From: Bagarius yarrelli
Taxonomy: Eukaryota; Chordata; Actinopteri; Siluriformes; Sisoridae
Direction of reading: 5' to 3'
Length of the DNA: 64,000 bases
Assembly: GCA_005784505.1 (NCBI GenBank)
Contig: VCAZ01000217.1
Location: 195,001-259,000 of the forward strand
The notes under the pieces were generated by a model, which saw nothing but the letters and a program-made list of their open reading frames with translations, was not told the DNA's origin and searched no databases. Position numbers and translations under genes: made by a program. Each line of letters opens with the position of its first letter. Within the stretch, counting starts at the first letter, position 1. Positions 1 through 13,937 of this stretch are shown one piece after another.

Positions 1-53
1 ATACAAAACTGATGCTGTATGAGGTCTTTTTGAGAAGCTGGGATAAGGAAGAC

Positions 54-97
54 ACACACACACACACACACAACACACACACACACACACACACACA

Positions 98-139
<42 letters not shown>

Positions 140-660
140 TTCATTCATGTGTGACTGTGGATTAAACTGTATGTGCTTAAAATAGGAGCAAGGTTCAAAA
201 AACACTAATCACAGTCTTGTGATGGAGCCTGTTAATATAACCAGGGGATGAGCATGCTCGAGAACACACACACCAGACACACACAGACACACACAGACAC
301 ACACACAGACACACACAGACACACACGCACACAGACCCACACAGACCACGACACACGCGACCCACACAGACACACAAAAGCCACACACGCCCACACACAG
401 ACACACACGCGCCCACACAGACACACGCGCCCACACAGACACACGCGCCCACACAGACAGACACACGCGCCCCAGACACACGCGCCCACACAGACACACG
501 CGCCCACACAGACACACACGCCCACACAGACACACACGCCCACAAGACACACACACGCCCACACACAGACACACACGCCCACGCCACACACACAGACACA
601 CACACAGACACAGACATACAGACACACACAGACACACACACAGACACAGACACAGAGACT
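54..660. repeat. CA-rich simple-sequence block
   Basis: A nearly pure (CA)n tract at 54-141 is followed, after about 110 bases of unique sequence, by a degenerate array of CACACAGA and CACGCGCCCA units from about 265 to 655. It is open in several frames only because it lacks stop triplets. I see no gene in the first 2 kb. Confidence 0.95.
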
Positions 661-840
661 CCCAGTGTTGGTAGGAGTTTTGTGTAAGTGGTAAGTTACA
701 CCCTGTTAATCAACACCGGTGACGTCACTGAAGTTCTGATAATATAATAAACATTAAATCAGTTATTAAAGTCAGTGAAAGGTTCAAGAACCAATAACAA
801 CTTTAACCAACTGAAATTAAATCCCAGTTACAGACAATAA

Positions 841-905
841 CCTACTAACTAACCTACTAACTAACCTACTAACTAACCTACTAACTAACCTACTAACTCA
901 CCTAC
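841..905. repeat. 12-bp tandem repeat
   Basis: About five copies of the unit CCTACTAACTAA lie head to tail with almost no variation. Nothing suggests function. Confidence 0.9.
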
Positions 906-919
906 TAACCACTGTTTAC

Positions 920-1185
920 TGCTAGTAATCAGTAATTATGGGATGGTCTGCTGTGTGATGTTGGTATGGAGTGAATTATGGGATGTTCTGCTGTGTGATG
1001 TTGGTATGGAGTGAATTATGGGATGTTCTGCTGTATGATGTTGGTATGGGGTGAATTATGGGATGTTCTGTTGTGTGATGTTGGTATGAAGTGAATTATG
1101 GGATGTTCTGCTATGTGATGTTGGTATGTAGTGAATTATGGGATGTTCTGCTGTGTGATGTTGGTATGGAGTGAATTATGGGATG
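920..1185. repeat. 40-bp minisatellite, about 6.5 copies
   Basis: The motif TTGGTATGGAGTGAATTATG recurs at exact 40-base spacing (for example 961, 1001, 1041, 1081, 1121, 1161), with a few substitutions between copies. It is a direct tandem array without spacers, so it is not a CRISPR-like structure. Confidence 0.93.
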
Positions 1186-1445
1186 CACTTACACCATTTT
1201 TAAAGACAGAGTATGAGTACTGATATATAATGACGGCTTCTCCACACTTTCTACCGTAATAATACACATTTAGAGGAAAGTGACGCGTTAAGACCTCATT
1301 TTTATTTAAGCAGTTTGTTTGTTTGTTTGTTTGTTTGTTCTATAATAAAGTTTAATTAATGTAATAAAAACAAGATAATATATAATCCATCAGAAAATTA
1401 TTAAAGTGGTGAGAATGAAATTAAGACTCTAATCTGAATCTCCAT

Positions 1446-1990
1446 CAGACAGGACAGGGGACAGGACAGGGGACAGATGACAGGACAGATGACAGGACAG
1501 ATGACAGGACAGATGACAGGACAGATGACAGGACACAGAACAGTTCAGATGACAGGACGCAGAACAGACAACAGGACAGACAACAGGACAGACAACAGGA
1601 CGACAGACAACAGGACAGACAACAGAGCACAGAGCACAGAACAGACAACAGGACAGACAACAGAGCACAGAGCACAGAACAGACAACAGGACAGACAACA
1701 GAGCACAGAACAGAGAACAGGACAGAAAACAAGGCACAGAACAGAGAACAGGGCACAGGACAGGACAGATGACAGAGAACAGGACAGATTAACGCAGAAC
1801 AGAGAACAGAGAACAGGGCACAGGACAGGACAGATGACAGAGAACAGGACAGATTAACGCAGAACAGAGAACAGGGCACAGGGCACAGGACAGGACAGAT
1901 GACAGAGAACAGGACAGATGACTGGACAGAGAACAGGGCACAAGACACAGGACAGGACAGAGGACAGGACGCAGGACAGGACGCAGGACA
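1446..1990. repeat. GACAGGACAGATGACA-type minisatellite
   Basis: A complex tandem array built from ACAGGACAGATG, ACAGACAACAGG and ACAGAGCACAGA units. A larger block of about 65-70 bases recurs near 1750, 1815 and 1890. Open frames on both strands are by-products of the repeat. Confidence 0.92.
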
Positions 1991-2042
1991 GAGACACTGC
2001 AGCTGTGAAGAATCAGTAGGTTGCGGTGTCGGTGCTGTTTAC

Positions 2043-2123
2043 CTGTAAATCCGCTCCCTGAGCTCGACAGTCCATGTATTTCTCCCAGGCCAGAGTGAGA
2101 CTGGACGTTTGCTGGTTGTCCAT
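2043..2123 (-). CDS. First coding exon of an unidentified gene
   Basis: On the minus strand an ATG at 2123-2121 opens a 27-codon exon beginning MDNQQTSSLTLAWEKYMDC and ending at a good donor (CAG|GTAAAC) at 2042-2041. An acceptor TTAG lies a few bases upstream of the ATG. A likely 5' non-coding exon ends at a CG|GTGAGT donor near 2765. The rest of the gene would lie left of the window. I do not recognise the protein. It is transcribed in the same direction as herc4 and lies downstream of it. The call rests on splice signals and a codon-phase-0 exon, not on homology. Confidence 0.45.
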
Positions 2124-4856
2124 TTTAACTAACGGCTTGTCGATAAAGACAACAATAATAAAGTATCATTGAAGACTGGACTGGTTTTACTAAAGTTCCA
2201 TGAAATCCGCTGTCCCTGTTGGCCTCCGTGGCAGTTTCATGATGATGATGATGATGATGATGATGGTTTAACTCCTGAAACACACCAGATGAGTGTAAGG
2301 ACGCCTAACAGGAGGGGATGTGTTCGAATCCTGAGCTCGCAGCGACTCCATCACACAACAGCTCACAAACACATTTAGGTTACAGATTAAACCTGAAATT
2401 AACATTATTCCTAACGACATTTTTACACCAATTTATTTTTATTTACGGCTGACTTTAACGACCGGAAGCGTAAATTAAACTCAGGGCCGATTAGCGCAGC
2501 TAGCTATGACTGCGCTAATGCTAACTCGGACTTCCTGTCAAGTTGAATAAAGCAAAACACTGAACACATTTCGGCTTTATTTGCTAACTAAACTGCAGGG
2601 AGGTTAAAGCATGTCACCGGTGGGGTAATTTTTTATCTTTATCTTTAATGTCTTTAGTCTCGTTATTTATATAATATACGGCCTTTTTTTCCTTGACGTG
2701 CGGATTAAAATAAACGTTTACAGTTTCTGCAGCGCTGAAGACGCGACATGACGCTAATAAACTCACCGTTGCGAACAGATTCTGAAATAATTCGGTGAGA
2801 CCCTCCTGCCGGGATGAACATATTCCACACAGTGAATCACCGCCGGTGGAAAACTGGAAAATCCTCCGTTAATCACTGGATTCGACCAAAAAAGACGCTT
2901 TCTCTTCACCCCATTCATTTTGATGACGTCACTCTGAAGGGTCTCCCTGAGTGGGAGGAGCTCCGCTTCTGTAAACGAGCTCACGCGCGGTGATGTCATT
3001 GGCTAATAACTGACGTCGAAGATGACAAACTGTTATACAATTATACAATATAATAATAATAATAATAATAATAATATTTATTGTCTTTTATTGGAATCGG
3101 TTATTTAGTGTTAATTAGTGTGTATGATAATAAATATTCCTCTGAAAAACTTCATTCATTCATTCATTCATTCATTCATTTTCTATACCCGCTTATTTCC
3201 TAATTCGGGGTCACGGGGATCTGATGGAGCCCATCCCAGCCGCCTCTGCAAGGGCGAAGGGCAGGAGGGGGACACCCTGGACAGGTCGCCAGTCCATCAC
3301 AGGGCCACACACACACACTCACACTCACTCCGATGGGCAATTTCGAATCACCAATCAATCTAACAGACATTGTTGGACTGTGGGAGGAAACCGGAGAGAC
3401 CTGGAGTAAACCCACGCAATCCCCGGTTCTTGCTAACCGTAAAGGGGTGGGCAAACAGATATCCCAGGTGGGCAGTTTTTGGGGGTGGGGTTGAAGAGAT
3501 AGATACTCTGTAAAATGCAACTAATTAAATGATGGGATAGAAAAAATATCGCTGTACTAATATTCTTGCTTGGGTTTGGTTAGGAAGACATTAAGTCAAT
3601 ATAAAAAAAACACTTACAGCCAATCAAAAATGGGAAACGGGTTTTGCTTTGTGATTGGTCGGGGCTTTCTACCCTCTTTCTTAAAACTTCTGACACAAAA
3701 CCTGTCTCAGATTGCTTTTATCAAACCACAAATTGTACAAAAGAAACTGAAAATGTATTTACCGCTGTTTTTACCAAATTTTGATTGAGTGGGCATTTGG
3801 GTGGGCTCAGCCCAGCACTGCCCATGCCTAGAGCCCACCCTGCAGCTGAGCACATTTTGGAGAAAAATATGGCAGAAACAGCAGTAAAAAGTATTTTTAT
3901 TCAGGCAGATTTGATGCAGTGTGTTAAACCTTGTGTGTGTCTGTAGATTGTGATGTTCTGATCTGATGGAACAATGAAGTGATCACAAAGATTTTTTTTA
4001 GGTTTTTATAGGCTGTGACTCAAACAATTACAAAACAACATTCTTTAAATCACAACTTCTGGAAACATGTAAGTATTGGAGGGCCTTCAACACCACCACC
4101 CCTCCATCAACCCCCTAATCATTCCCTCCATTCCCTTTTGTCCTAATCAGGCCTACAGTGGAACCAATGACCAGTACCCCCCCATGGACATCAAACCATC
4201 TTATTACCAAACCCACTGTAAGACCTCCATGTTCAGAGACGGTAACTCCGCCCACTGCACCAGCTTATTTTATCCTCAGTGTTACTGTCTGCATAATGAT
4301 CTGACAAGTGATGAAAAGAGGTGTTTTAAAGCTTTTCATTATAATTAAATTAAGTATAGTTGAGTAAAAACATGTTTTAAGCGTGTGTGTGTGTGTGTGT
4401 GTGATGTCGGGGGGGATTTAAAAAGTTCCTTACTCATCAGTTACTGGACTGCTTTCAAAATGTCTCCTCCACGTGAATTTATACACGATCCGGGGATCGT
4501 CTGCTAACACTACAATTATAACAGAATAATTAATCCAGCACCAAAAAGCAAAAGAGCCTGTTAATTCATGTTAATTAATAAAAATTATTATTATTATTAT
4601 TGCTGTATCTAAACACTGAAAGTAAGTTTTTGTGTAAAAATGAAACCAGAAAACGTGTGTAGATGATGTCATCATCAAAGCTTTAATGGGTGAGAAAGTA
4701 AAGCATTAATGCGTCCGTCTGTAAGCAGGATAAACTGATGAGATTATAGTTTTCTTCTAATCTCTCGAGTGTTTTTCTCTCATTTTAATGGTATTTTAAA
4801 TTAGTGGTCTGAAACATTCTGTGGTCTAGAAATTAATCCCGTGTCCCTTTAATCCA
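2124..4856. other. Gene-poor interval: candidate promoter and repeats, herc4 3' flank
   Basis: This holds the putative 5' exon/promoter of the unidentified minus gene (about 2140-3000), a short GAT repeat (2239-2264), an AAT repeat (about 3050-3077), a dispersed teleost repeat (3160-3420) and a GGGTGGGC-rich stretch (3445-3830) that looks like an inserted element because similar motifs sit at both ends. The herc4 3'UTR probably occupies part of the right side. No other coding exon was found. Confidence 0.5.
3160..3420 (+). repeat. Dispersed teleost repeat (copy 1)
   Basis: CATTCATT units lead into CTATACCCGCTTATTTCC, GGGTCACGGGG, GACACCCTGGACAGGTCGCC and GACTGTGGGAGGAAACCGGAG. The same order occurs at 32097-32420, 38650-38840 and 60910-61215. 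It is a common fish interspersed repeat and its open frames are not genes. Confidence 0.85.
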
Positions 4857-7800
4857 TCATACCAGGTTAAAGCCCTGATTGTGTTCGATGGCCTGCAGAA
4901 GTTTCTCCTTTAGCGTTTCTTGGCTTGTATACTTCGGCAAGTCTAAAAGATTGAAGCAAGTGTGGGCAACAGGGAGATAATTCTCTCCTCCTCCCGTCGG
5001 CTGAATGACCAGCACGAGACTCTTCATGCCCAGGATGGGGATTCGATCACTTCCTGTGAGAAACACTGCAAATCCAATCAAATCCAATAAGTCACAGTGT
5101 AATGATGGAATGTTATAGATCTCGTATATTCCAGGATACAGAGAAAACTAAAGATTAATAGATTATTGATTGATTTTTTTTCCAGATCGATTATTTTCTT
5201 ACTTACACAGGAACTGCTTCTTCTTGTCCAGTGGTAACTCATGAAAAACCTTCCAGAAGAATTTGATTGTCGGGTGTTCAGGCCAATATTCTCCTTTATA
5301 CTTTGTGTTCTAAGAAATAAAAATACTTATTAATTGCAATTGGTATTTTATCAGTTACCAATAATCATGTTAATAATGTATCTGGGTCGGTGATGGGCTG
5401 TAGTGGGTTAAGGCGTCGGCACCCGCATGCGCAAGTTCGATTCCCGGCTTGGGTCTTTTTTGGTCTCACCCCCTTTCTCTCCCTCTATCCTATCAATAAC
5501 GGCAATAAAATTAAATTTAAAAAAACCTATCTGGACAGGATGTTATTGTTCTTTAATACCAACTCTATAAAACTTCAGATTCGTTTCAGAAGTTTAAGGT
5601 AAAATGTATAAGGGGGGGTGGAGTCTTGAGGACCGTTTCAGTTTTTTGTCCCTATTTCTGCTTCGGGCGGCTGCTGTACTATAGAATAGTATTTAAACAT
5701 GTATAGAAGAGATAAAAATGTCTGCAACACAGCAGGTTTCTTTCTTACTGACTATATTTTGGGTACACATCCAGAAACACATCCAGCTGCTCTGATTGGT
5801 CACTGCGGAGATGTTTATAGCTTTAACCTGATATCTTAACTTCCTGCTAAAACCCTTTTTTTATACCTTTTCTAGTTCTGTCCAGTCATAATTGGTGTTT
5901 CCTATAACCATAGCCTGAAGTTCATTTGGCTGAAAAAGCTCCAGAACTTTCCCTCCACACACTTTGTGGAATCCAGCATGGAAGGCGTTGAACAGAGAAG
6001 CTACGGATTGGTTGAAAATGTAGTCAACGTAGGCATTTACAAAGTCTTGTCTGTAAAAGAAAAAGTGTAAGAGACTGATATAAAACCAAAACAGTATTTT
6101 CAGACTTACACAATGCGATGGTACAACTTGTTTATTAGACAGATTAGCAAAACCGTAACAAAGAAATCGGTTCTATAAAATAAATCAGTGCTATAAATTG
6201 AATCGGTTCTCTAAAGTAAATCAGCTCTATAAAGTGAATCAGTTCTATAAAATGAATCAGTTCCATAAAGTAATTCGGCTGTATAAAGTGATTAAGTTCT
6301 ATTAAATCAATTGGTTCTATTGAGTGAATCGGTTCGATAAACTAAATCGGTTTTATAAAGAGAATCAATGCTATAAAGTGAATCAGTGCTATGAAGTGAA
6401 TCAGTGCTATGAAGTGATTTGGTTCTATAAAGTCAGTCGGTTTTATAAAGTGAATCAGTGCTATGAAGTGAATCAGTGCTATTCGAATTGTGATATGAAG
6501 TGAATCAGTGATATGAAGTGATATGAAGTGAATCAGTGCTATGAAGTGAATCAGTGCTATGAAGTCAGTTGGTTTTATAAAGTGAATCAGTGCTATGAAG
6601 TGAATCAGTGCTATGAAGTCCATTGAATCAGTTCGATGAAGTGAATCAGTGCTATGAAGTGAATCAGTTCTATGAAGTGAATCAGTGCTATGAAGTCAGT
6701 CGGTTTTATAAAGTGAATCAGTTCTATGAAGTGAATCAGTGCTATGAAGTGAATCAGTGCTATGAAGTCAGTCGGTTTTATAAAGTGAATCAGTGCTATG
6801 AAGTGAATCAGTGCTATGAAGTGATTTGGTTCTATAAAGTCAGTCGGTTTTATAAAGTGAAAGTAAATCAGTGCTATAACATGAATAAAGTCTATAAAGT
6901 ATATCAGTGCTATAAAGTGAATCGGTTTTTTAAAGTGAATCAGTTCTATGAAGTGAATCAGTTCTATGAAGTGAGTCCTCAGTTCAGTGACTGTTCTCTG
7001 ATACAGAATTAAAATGGACATATTAGAGAATAATAGTGAGGTTAAAATATAAATAGGAGCGAAATACCTGTTGTGATTAGTAACATTGATGTTAATTCCA
7101 TTAGGCAGCAGCTCACATACCTCAGTTTCACCAAAGTTTTCCACAGTAATCTAATAAACAGAAAAACACATTCTAATAAAAACATTTCACTCATCTTAAA
7201 ATAAGAATGGGAAAAAGATTGGCAAAAAACAGTGCGACTGTCAAAGAGGATCAGCTGCTCTTACTGTAAAGTTCAAGCAGAACGTTTCCTCAACATCATC
7301 CTCTGTGTAGTCCAATACTCCTGCAGACTCCTAGAACAATGTCACACACACAAACACAGGAACAGGAAACAGTATTATAATAACAGGAATAAACTCTGTA
7401 CAGACGGATTTAGAGAATAAATTCCTGTCTGAATAACTGACCTGCCCACAACAGGCATGAGCTCCTTCAGGTCCTCTAAAGTCGGACGTTTTTTCAGGAG
7501 TTTCTTGTAGAGGGCGACTGGGAAATGTAGTTCCACTATTGTCAGATTATAAATGGCTAAACCACAGATGACCCCGATGAGGTGGAACAAGTCGATATCT
7601 TCTAAAGTCTTAAACAGAAAGAAATAACTGAGAATAACTGAGTGATCGAATATCTGTGAACTTTTCTACTTTCCTCCAGAAGAGATTCTCACCTTGTCTG
7701 AAAACCAGATGAGTCTGGACTCCTCGTAATACCGGAACATGCCGTATTTGGGGTCCAGCAGTTCTTTCATAATGAGGAGGAAGAATTCTTTCCTTACGCC

Positions 7801-10800
7801 TCCAGCATCTACAGCCTCCTCTCCAACGAAGATCACCTGCACACACGCGCACACGCGCACACACACACACACACACACACACAGGTATTTTGAGAAATTA
7901 AAAATTAATTGTCACCTTAATTTATGAGAACTTCCATTAAGTTATTTTTAGATTTTAAAGCGGTGCTTAGAACTGATCTAGAATCAGCACACCATTGTAT
8001 TCTAGGGAGTAAAGTGAACTGAAGATGTGCTAATTTCCAAAGCCAGTTCAAATTTTCTGAATAAGTGATGTCATCACCTTTAGGGGTTTCTTGTAATCGA
8101 CATTTTTGGACTTGCGTAAAACCTCCATGGTGTCTTCCACAAGATTTTCTCTGCGTACGATGAGGATGAGACAGGGGTTCACCGACTCCACCATGCCGTC
8201 CGGCAAGAATAAAGAGCTAAAGTTCTGTCTTTCTGCTTGGTCCACAGCCATCTGTTTAAAAAAAAAACAAAACAACAACAGACCTGTGAGAATGTTATGG
8301 TCGGTTCAGGATGTGTGAGGCACCTGAGCAGGAACATCTACTGCACCCTTACCTGCATTTGGATAACAGCATCGGTTTGAAGCAGCAGTGTTTTTGCCTG
8401 AGCATCAAAAACAAATGGGTATTTGCACAGAGTCACCGGCGAGTCCATGCCCTGAGAAGAGAAAAAAAATTTAGTCAAAGGGGTGGGGGTGTGACGAGAT
8501 CTCACGAGATACGACTGATCTTGTGAGAAGGTAACGATAGAAGATACCCCTGCTACATTTAAATCGTTTGTATGGCAACGTTTTGGTTTCCCCGGTGGAA
8601 AAAAATAAAAGACAAAGACAATATGCAAACATTGTAAGAAATGAATACCGCACACCTCTGCTAACAGCATCTGCGCGTAATATGGATGGAGCTGTGCGCG
8701 AGGCAGGATTTTGTGTTTGTCAGTTGAAGAAAAGATTTTTTTTTCTTTGTATTTCATCAAGAATTTCAAAAAAAATCTAAAAAAATCTCGTCTCATGGGA
8801 TGAGTGTCTCGTCACACCCCTATCAGGGAGTCGTCAGACTTGCTGGTCCTGGAGGGTCGGTGTCCTTCTACTTTACCTAGCAAGACCTTGATTAGTTGTT
8901 TCAGGCTAAACTCTACAGGACACCCCGACCCCCCAGGACCGAGTTTGGTGACCACTGACATGTTGAGATATGAAGACTAAACTCTGTGTTTCTATATCTT
9001 TTTTAAGACACCAATATTTAATATTGTAATATTTCTGTCCTGTGAAATGAAAGGCCAGATGTGCTGTACAGCTGCATGATGATCAAGCCAATCAAAAGAA
9101 CTTACGCTGGAAAACATCTGATGCTGAAACCATGTAACATAATCGCTCCTGATGTCCACGAGGTCTTCCAGTTCATGGATGTAAAACTTGTCATACTGAA
9201 TAATTTGGCCAGCGCGCTCGTTTACCTGAAGGTTAAACGAAACTCTGTGTGAGTGGTGTAAATCATCGTCATCATCATCGTCATCCTCATCAGTTTACAC
9301 TCAGAAACAGACTGCAGGTGCGACTGGGAGCACAGCAGGTAAATATTTTTAAACCAGGTTTCATTTAAAGTCATTAATTATTAAATGTTCTTGTGTCGAA
9401 TCGTCCCGAATTCTTACAGAGTGCAGAATCTCTAGAAACTTCAGACAGGTACTGAGGAAGCAGGTGAATGTCCTGTGCTCAGACGCTGCGATTCCCATAC
9501 TCTTCATCCGGAGAAGATACACAATCACCTCCTTATACAATTCTACCAGCCCCTGAAACGTTGATGGTTCCAGTCGAGACCACCAATTCCCTAAATCAGA
9601 ACATGAGGAGAGATTTCAGTCTTATATTCACTTACAAAGCAGGTCAGTGTCAGCTTCTTATAGCTCCTGAACTTCATAATAACTAAAGTTAAGGATTTAG
9701 GAAAGTAGATAAGTAAATAAATTAAAAACAGTGTTAGAAATGATTTTAGATGATTCAGGGACTCGAGCCACGTATCGCCTGCAGTCTGTAAACAAACAAC
9801 GCTAATGTAATATTTAGTATGCAAATTTTTTTACATTTCTGGTATTTGGCAGACATCCGAGGGGTTTTTAAAAAAACACATTTGCTGGCGAGTAATTATA
9901 ACCAATTACTCGTCAAATTACTTTTAAACTCTTTAATAATCTGTGGTAAAAACAATAACAAGGTACAGGTGGTACCTTGACTAATGAGTGTCCCGACTAA
10001 CAAGTTTTTTCGAGACACAAGTTTTTCTCCCAGACAAATTTTTGCTTTGAGTTGCGAGCTAAAATTCGGGTTATAAGGCAGCTTAAGCCTTACAACCGCT
10101 CGTTGGCGTAGTGAACGCCACAGTAAAAACGCCGTAACATCCACCCAGCATCCCGTGTCTCACTCGATAGCTAGTCAGACATGCGCGTTAGCAAGTGGAG
10201 TCGTCTGATCTCCAAGGTAAATGCTGTACATTCTACTTAATAAAACCAGTTTATTCCAGTACATCCTATTGGATTGTTTTTTTATACAATATTCAGTATT
10301 TATAAGTTTATTTTTCTTATTAAAAAACAAATTTTCTGACCCAAAACGGATTAATGACATTTTAATTCATTTCAATGGTTAAAACTAATTTGACATACGA
10401 GTAATTTGAGCTACGAGCTCCGTCACAGAACCAATTAAACTCGTAAGTCAAGGCACCCCCTGTACTCGTGTACAGGTTTAACCAGACACAGACGTGACAG
10501 CGCATGATTCTCACCCAGCACTTTGAGTGGAGTGTTGCTGAGCTGTATAACCGCCTGGGCAAAAGGGATGGTGAGGGTGATGTAAACGCTGGGGTTTTTA
10601 AACAGAGGACACTCTGGAAGAATGAGGTAGAGCCTCAGTACCTCAATGTCCGGAGGAGAACTGCACAGACTCGGGATTAAATTCCTTCCCAAACTATCAG
10701 CAACCTGCAGGTTTGGAAAATAAACAGAAATAAATAAGAAAAAGTTTCGTAAATTCATAGGAATATGGAGAAATCTCGTTAAACACTGACTTGCTGTGAG

Positions 10801-13800
10801 ATCTGCGGACAATCAGGCTGAATGAGTCTGTGAAAGAGGAGACGAGCCGCGTTCATGTCCACACCGGAACATTTAGTACTGGTGCCATAATGATCCGGAT
10901 GACTGCAGAATGATTCGTTACACAAAATAAACAAAACCTTTGAGTTCATCAAACTCATTCAAATTCATCTTCAGCCTAAAATCCTTTTTAAACACTAGTT
11001 CGAGGAGCAGTGATTGGTTGTGTACAGATGTCTGATAACCTTCTCCAAACTTCCACAAAAAGCATCATTCATGATTATCTAAAAATGATTAATTATCAGT
11101 ACATAAACGTTACCTTCTAGAGAGAAAACTTCCATTCAGACAACTTGCTGAGGAGAAAATATCATCGATTTCACTGGAACAGAGAACAAGAGAAAACAGG
11201 ATGAAGTGACAAATACAGTGGTGCCCTAACTTACGAATGTCCCAACTAACGAGTTTTTCGTCTCTCTGACGATTTTTTTCTTTGAGTTGCGAGCTCAAAT
11301 TCGTTTTATGAACCAGCTTTAGACACCCAACTGCTAGTTAGCGTAGCAACTGCCACAGTTGACCGCAGTAACATCCACCCAGCATAGCTAGTCAGACATG
11401 CGCGTTAGCAAGTGGAGTCGTCTGATCTCCAAGGTAAATGCTGTACTATTTATAAGTTGTTGTTTTTTTTTATTTAAAACATGTAACACAAAAAATAGCT
11501 GTGTTTTTTTAAATTGATTTGACATACGAGTAATTTGAGTAACAAGCTCCGTCAAGGCACCAGTGTGGAAATTAGAGATTTGTGAATTTACTGTAGTGAT
11601 TATATAAACGTTACCCCGTCATTTCAGCTGGAAGTCTCTTGTGACTCCCGTGAGCGTGACTCAGCCATTTCTGTACCAGTTCCTCATTCAGGTGTAAGAT
11701 GTGTTGATTACAGTGCGGAATTCGCAGATCATCTGGGGGAGACCCGTCCTTACACAACACAACGCACAGAAACAATGATAAACTCTTCCTTATTTCCCCA
11801 AGTCACAGACAATAATCAATCACATCAAAATAAATTCCAAACATAAATAAAGAACAGACACTTCCTTTTACAACAAAAACAGGTCATTGGGCGGAACTTA
11901 ACCGGCTGCCCGGGTGTATCTCCTAATTTTACTTCAAGACGAGATCTACAGACGACATTAAGTAAGGTGCGGCATGTGGGTTCGGTCCCTGTTGACTTTT
12001 AATAAAGACTCCCAGACTCTCAGGATATAAACCAGACCATAAGATTATAAAACACCAAAAAAAAAAAACTCAGCTGAGACAGAAGTCAACAAGACACTAG
12101 ACTTAATACTAGTGGTGGGAATCTGTAGGTATTTTACGATCCGATCCGATTCCGATTCTCCGAGTCCAAAACATTTTTTTTTTTTAATTCTTCTGCTTCT
12201 GCTGGGTAAATACGTGTTTACATGTTTACATTTTAACCAGAACTGGAGTTTCTATGCTTTTTGTTTATAGCTGGATTTTCTGTACGACAATATCCAAGGC
12301 TGGCACAATTATCAAATGTTCTTATGATGGCAATTATTTGACCTAACAGTGATCGTTGAATCCACTTGCTATTATTGCACACTTTTGTTAGCCACTAGGG
12401 GGTGCTGTAGTACCTTAACACCTTACTTTTAACCAGAGCGCGTGAGTGAAGCGGAATATGAAAGTCTTCAATAACGCAACACCACCAGCGCAACTCATGT
12501 TAACGACCCAATGCAACTGCAGAGAACTTGATTTAATTTATATGTAGCTAAACAGATAAACACCAGTGACACGACACGAAATGTGGATTTATAATAAAAT
12601 ATTTACAGTTGAGCGTTAATATTGTTTAATTATGAAGAACACAAATAATTTCGGAGAAAATTCTCCTAAATCAAAGTTGATTTCTTTAATTTAATTCGAG
12701 TAGCTTAAACTGGTTTGTTGGTGAGCAAAAAAAAAAAATTGTGATTTAGGCTGTGATAAATTATGATAATTAATAAAAGCGTCAGTATTTTCCCACCTGA
12801 AGACTGCGGAAATGAGCAAAGCTCTGATCTCCACCAGCGTAAATCCTTTTCACGCAGTACAGCATCTCAAACTCATCTATCAAACATAAAAACACCACAT
12901 AACATTAAATATTAGAGCTGCACGATATTAGAAAAAAAACCGACATTGTGATATTTGGTTTTTCAGTGATATTTATTATAATATGATTGTGTTGCTTTTG
13001 TGAATCTGTGTAAAATATAATACACAAATTATAATCAGAGATAAATACGATAGAATAAAGTTGTGGATGAAATAAACAATGTTTTATGTTTTTTTCGGGA
13101 GATTCAGATACAGAAATAAAATAATTAAATGTAAAATCACACTTTACTAAAGTGATTGTTTTTTGTCTGTATGATTTAAAATTACAACAATGAACAAATG
13201 ATAAACTTTCACTCAAAGTTAATTTCTCCTCCTCCGTCAGCCATTGTGGGCGTAAAAATTCTAATTCAACTGTACAGACAAGTTTTGCTAGTCTGTGCTA
13301 ATCTGTAAAAATTTATCCTGATTAACCAATCAGAGGACGGAAAAATGCTGATGTCATCATGCTAGCGGGCTTCGGGAGGCAGGTTTAAAAATCTGATTGG
13401 TTAAAAAAAAAATAATAATAATAATAATAATATGGTTGAATAATATTAACCAATGATCAATCTGCCACTGTTGATATAGTGTAAGTCACACGGGCAGCGC
13501 TACTGATTCTGAAGGCAGATTAGATTAACATGGCAGCACATACAAACTGAAATCTGATTGGACAAAAAAATCTAACATCCACATACACGTACTGGAAGCA
13601 GTGCAGCGAGAGAAACACTACGAAATGAAGAGAATAAACTGTTGGAATAAATTAATACTATTTTATGGAACTAATATTAGAGTTTAGGTTGTAAATGTAG
13701 GTCAGATTCTGATAGTGTTTAGGGCAGCAGAGGACTGACTGACCCGCACTGCACAACACTGACAGATACACATATTGTAATGTCTGTACTGAAATGATGT

Positions 13801-13906
13801 ATTGTGCAGCTTTGATATTTATACAATACATCTAAAAACTGTAACACAGACATGATATACAACAAAACATACACACTTGTCATTTTAACAGATTTCATTA
13901 GCAGAG

Positions 13907-13937
<31 letters not shown>

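Noticed and set aside
248..694. Long Thr/His-rich ORF and overlapping minus-strand Cys/Val ORFs
   Set aside because: Pure translation of a CA microsatellite; no splice or family evidence.
920..1185. Regular 40-bp spacing resembling a CRISPR array
   Set aside because: Direct tandem repeat with no unique spacers, in an animal genome.
3200..3520. ORFs over the CATTCATT/ACACCCTGGACAGG block
   Set aside because: The same sequence recurs at least four times in the window; a dispersed repeat.
6623..7012. 129-codon NQCYEV repeat protein on plus and FIALIH repeat on minus
   Set aside because: Tandem repeat of period divisible by three inside a herc4 intron; both strands open, typical artefact.
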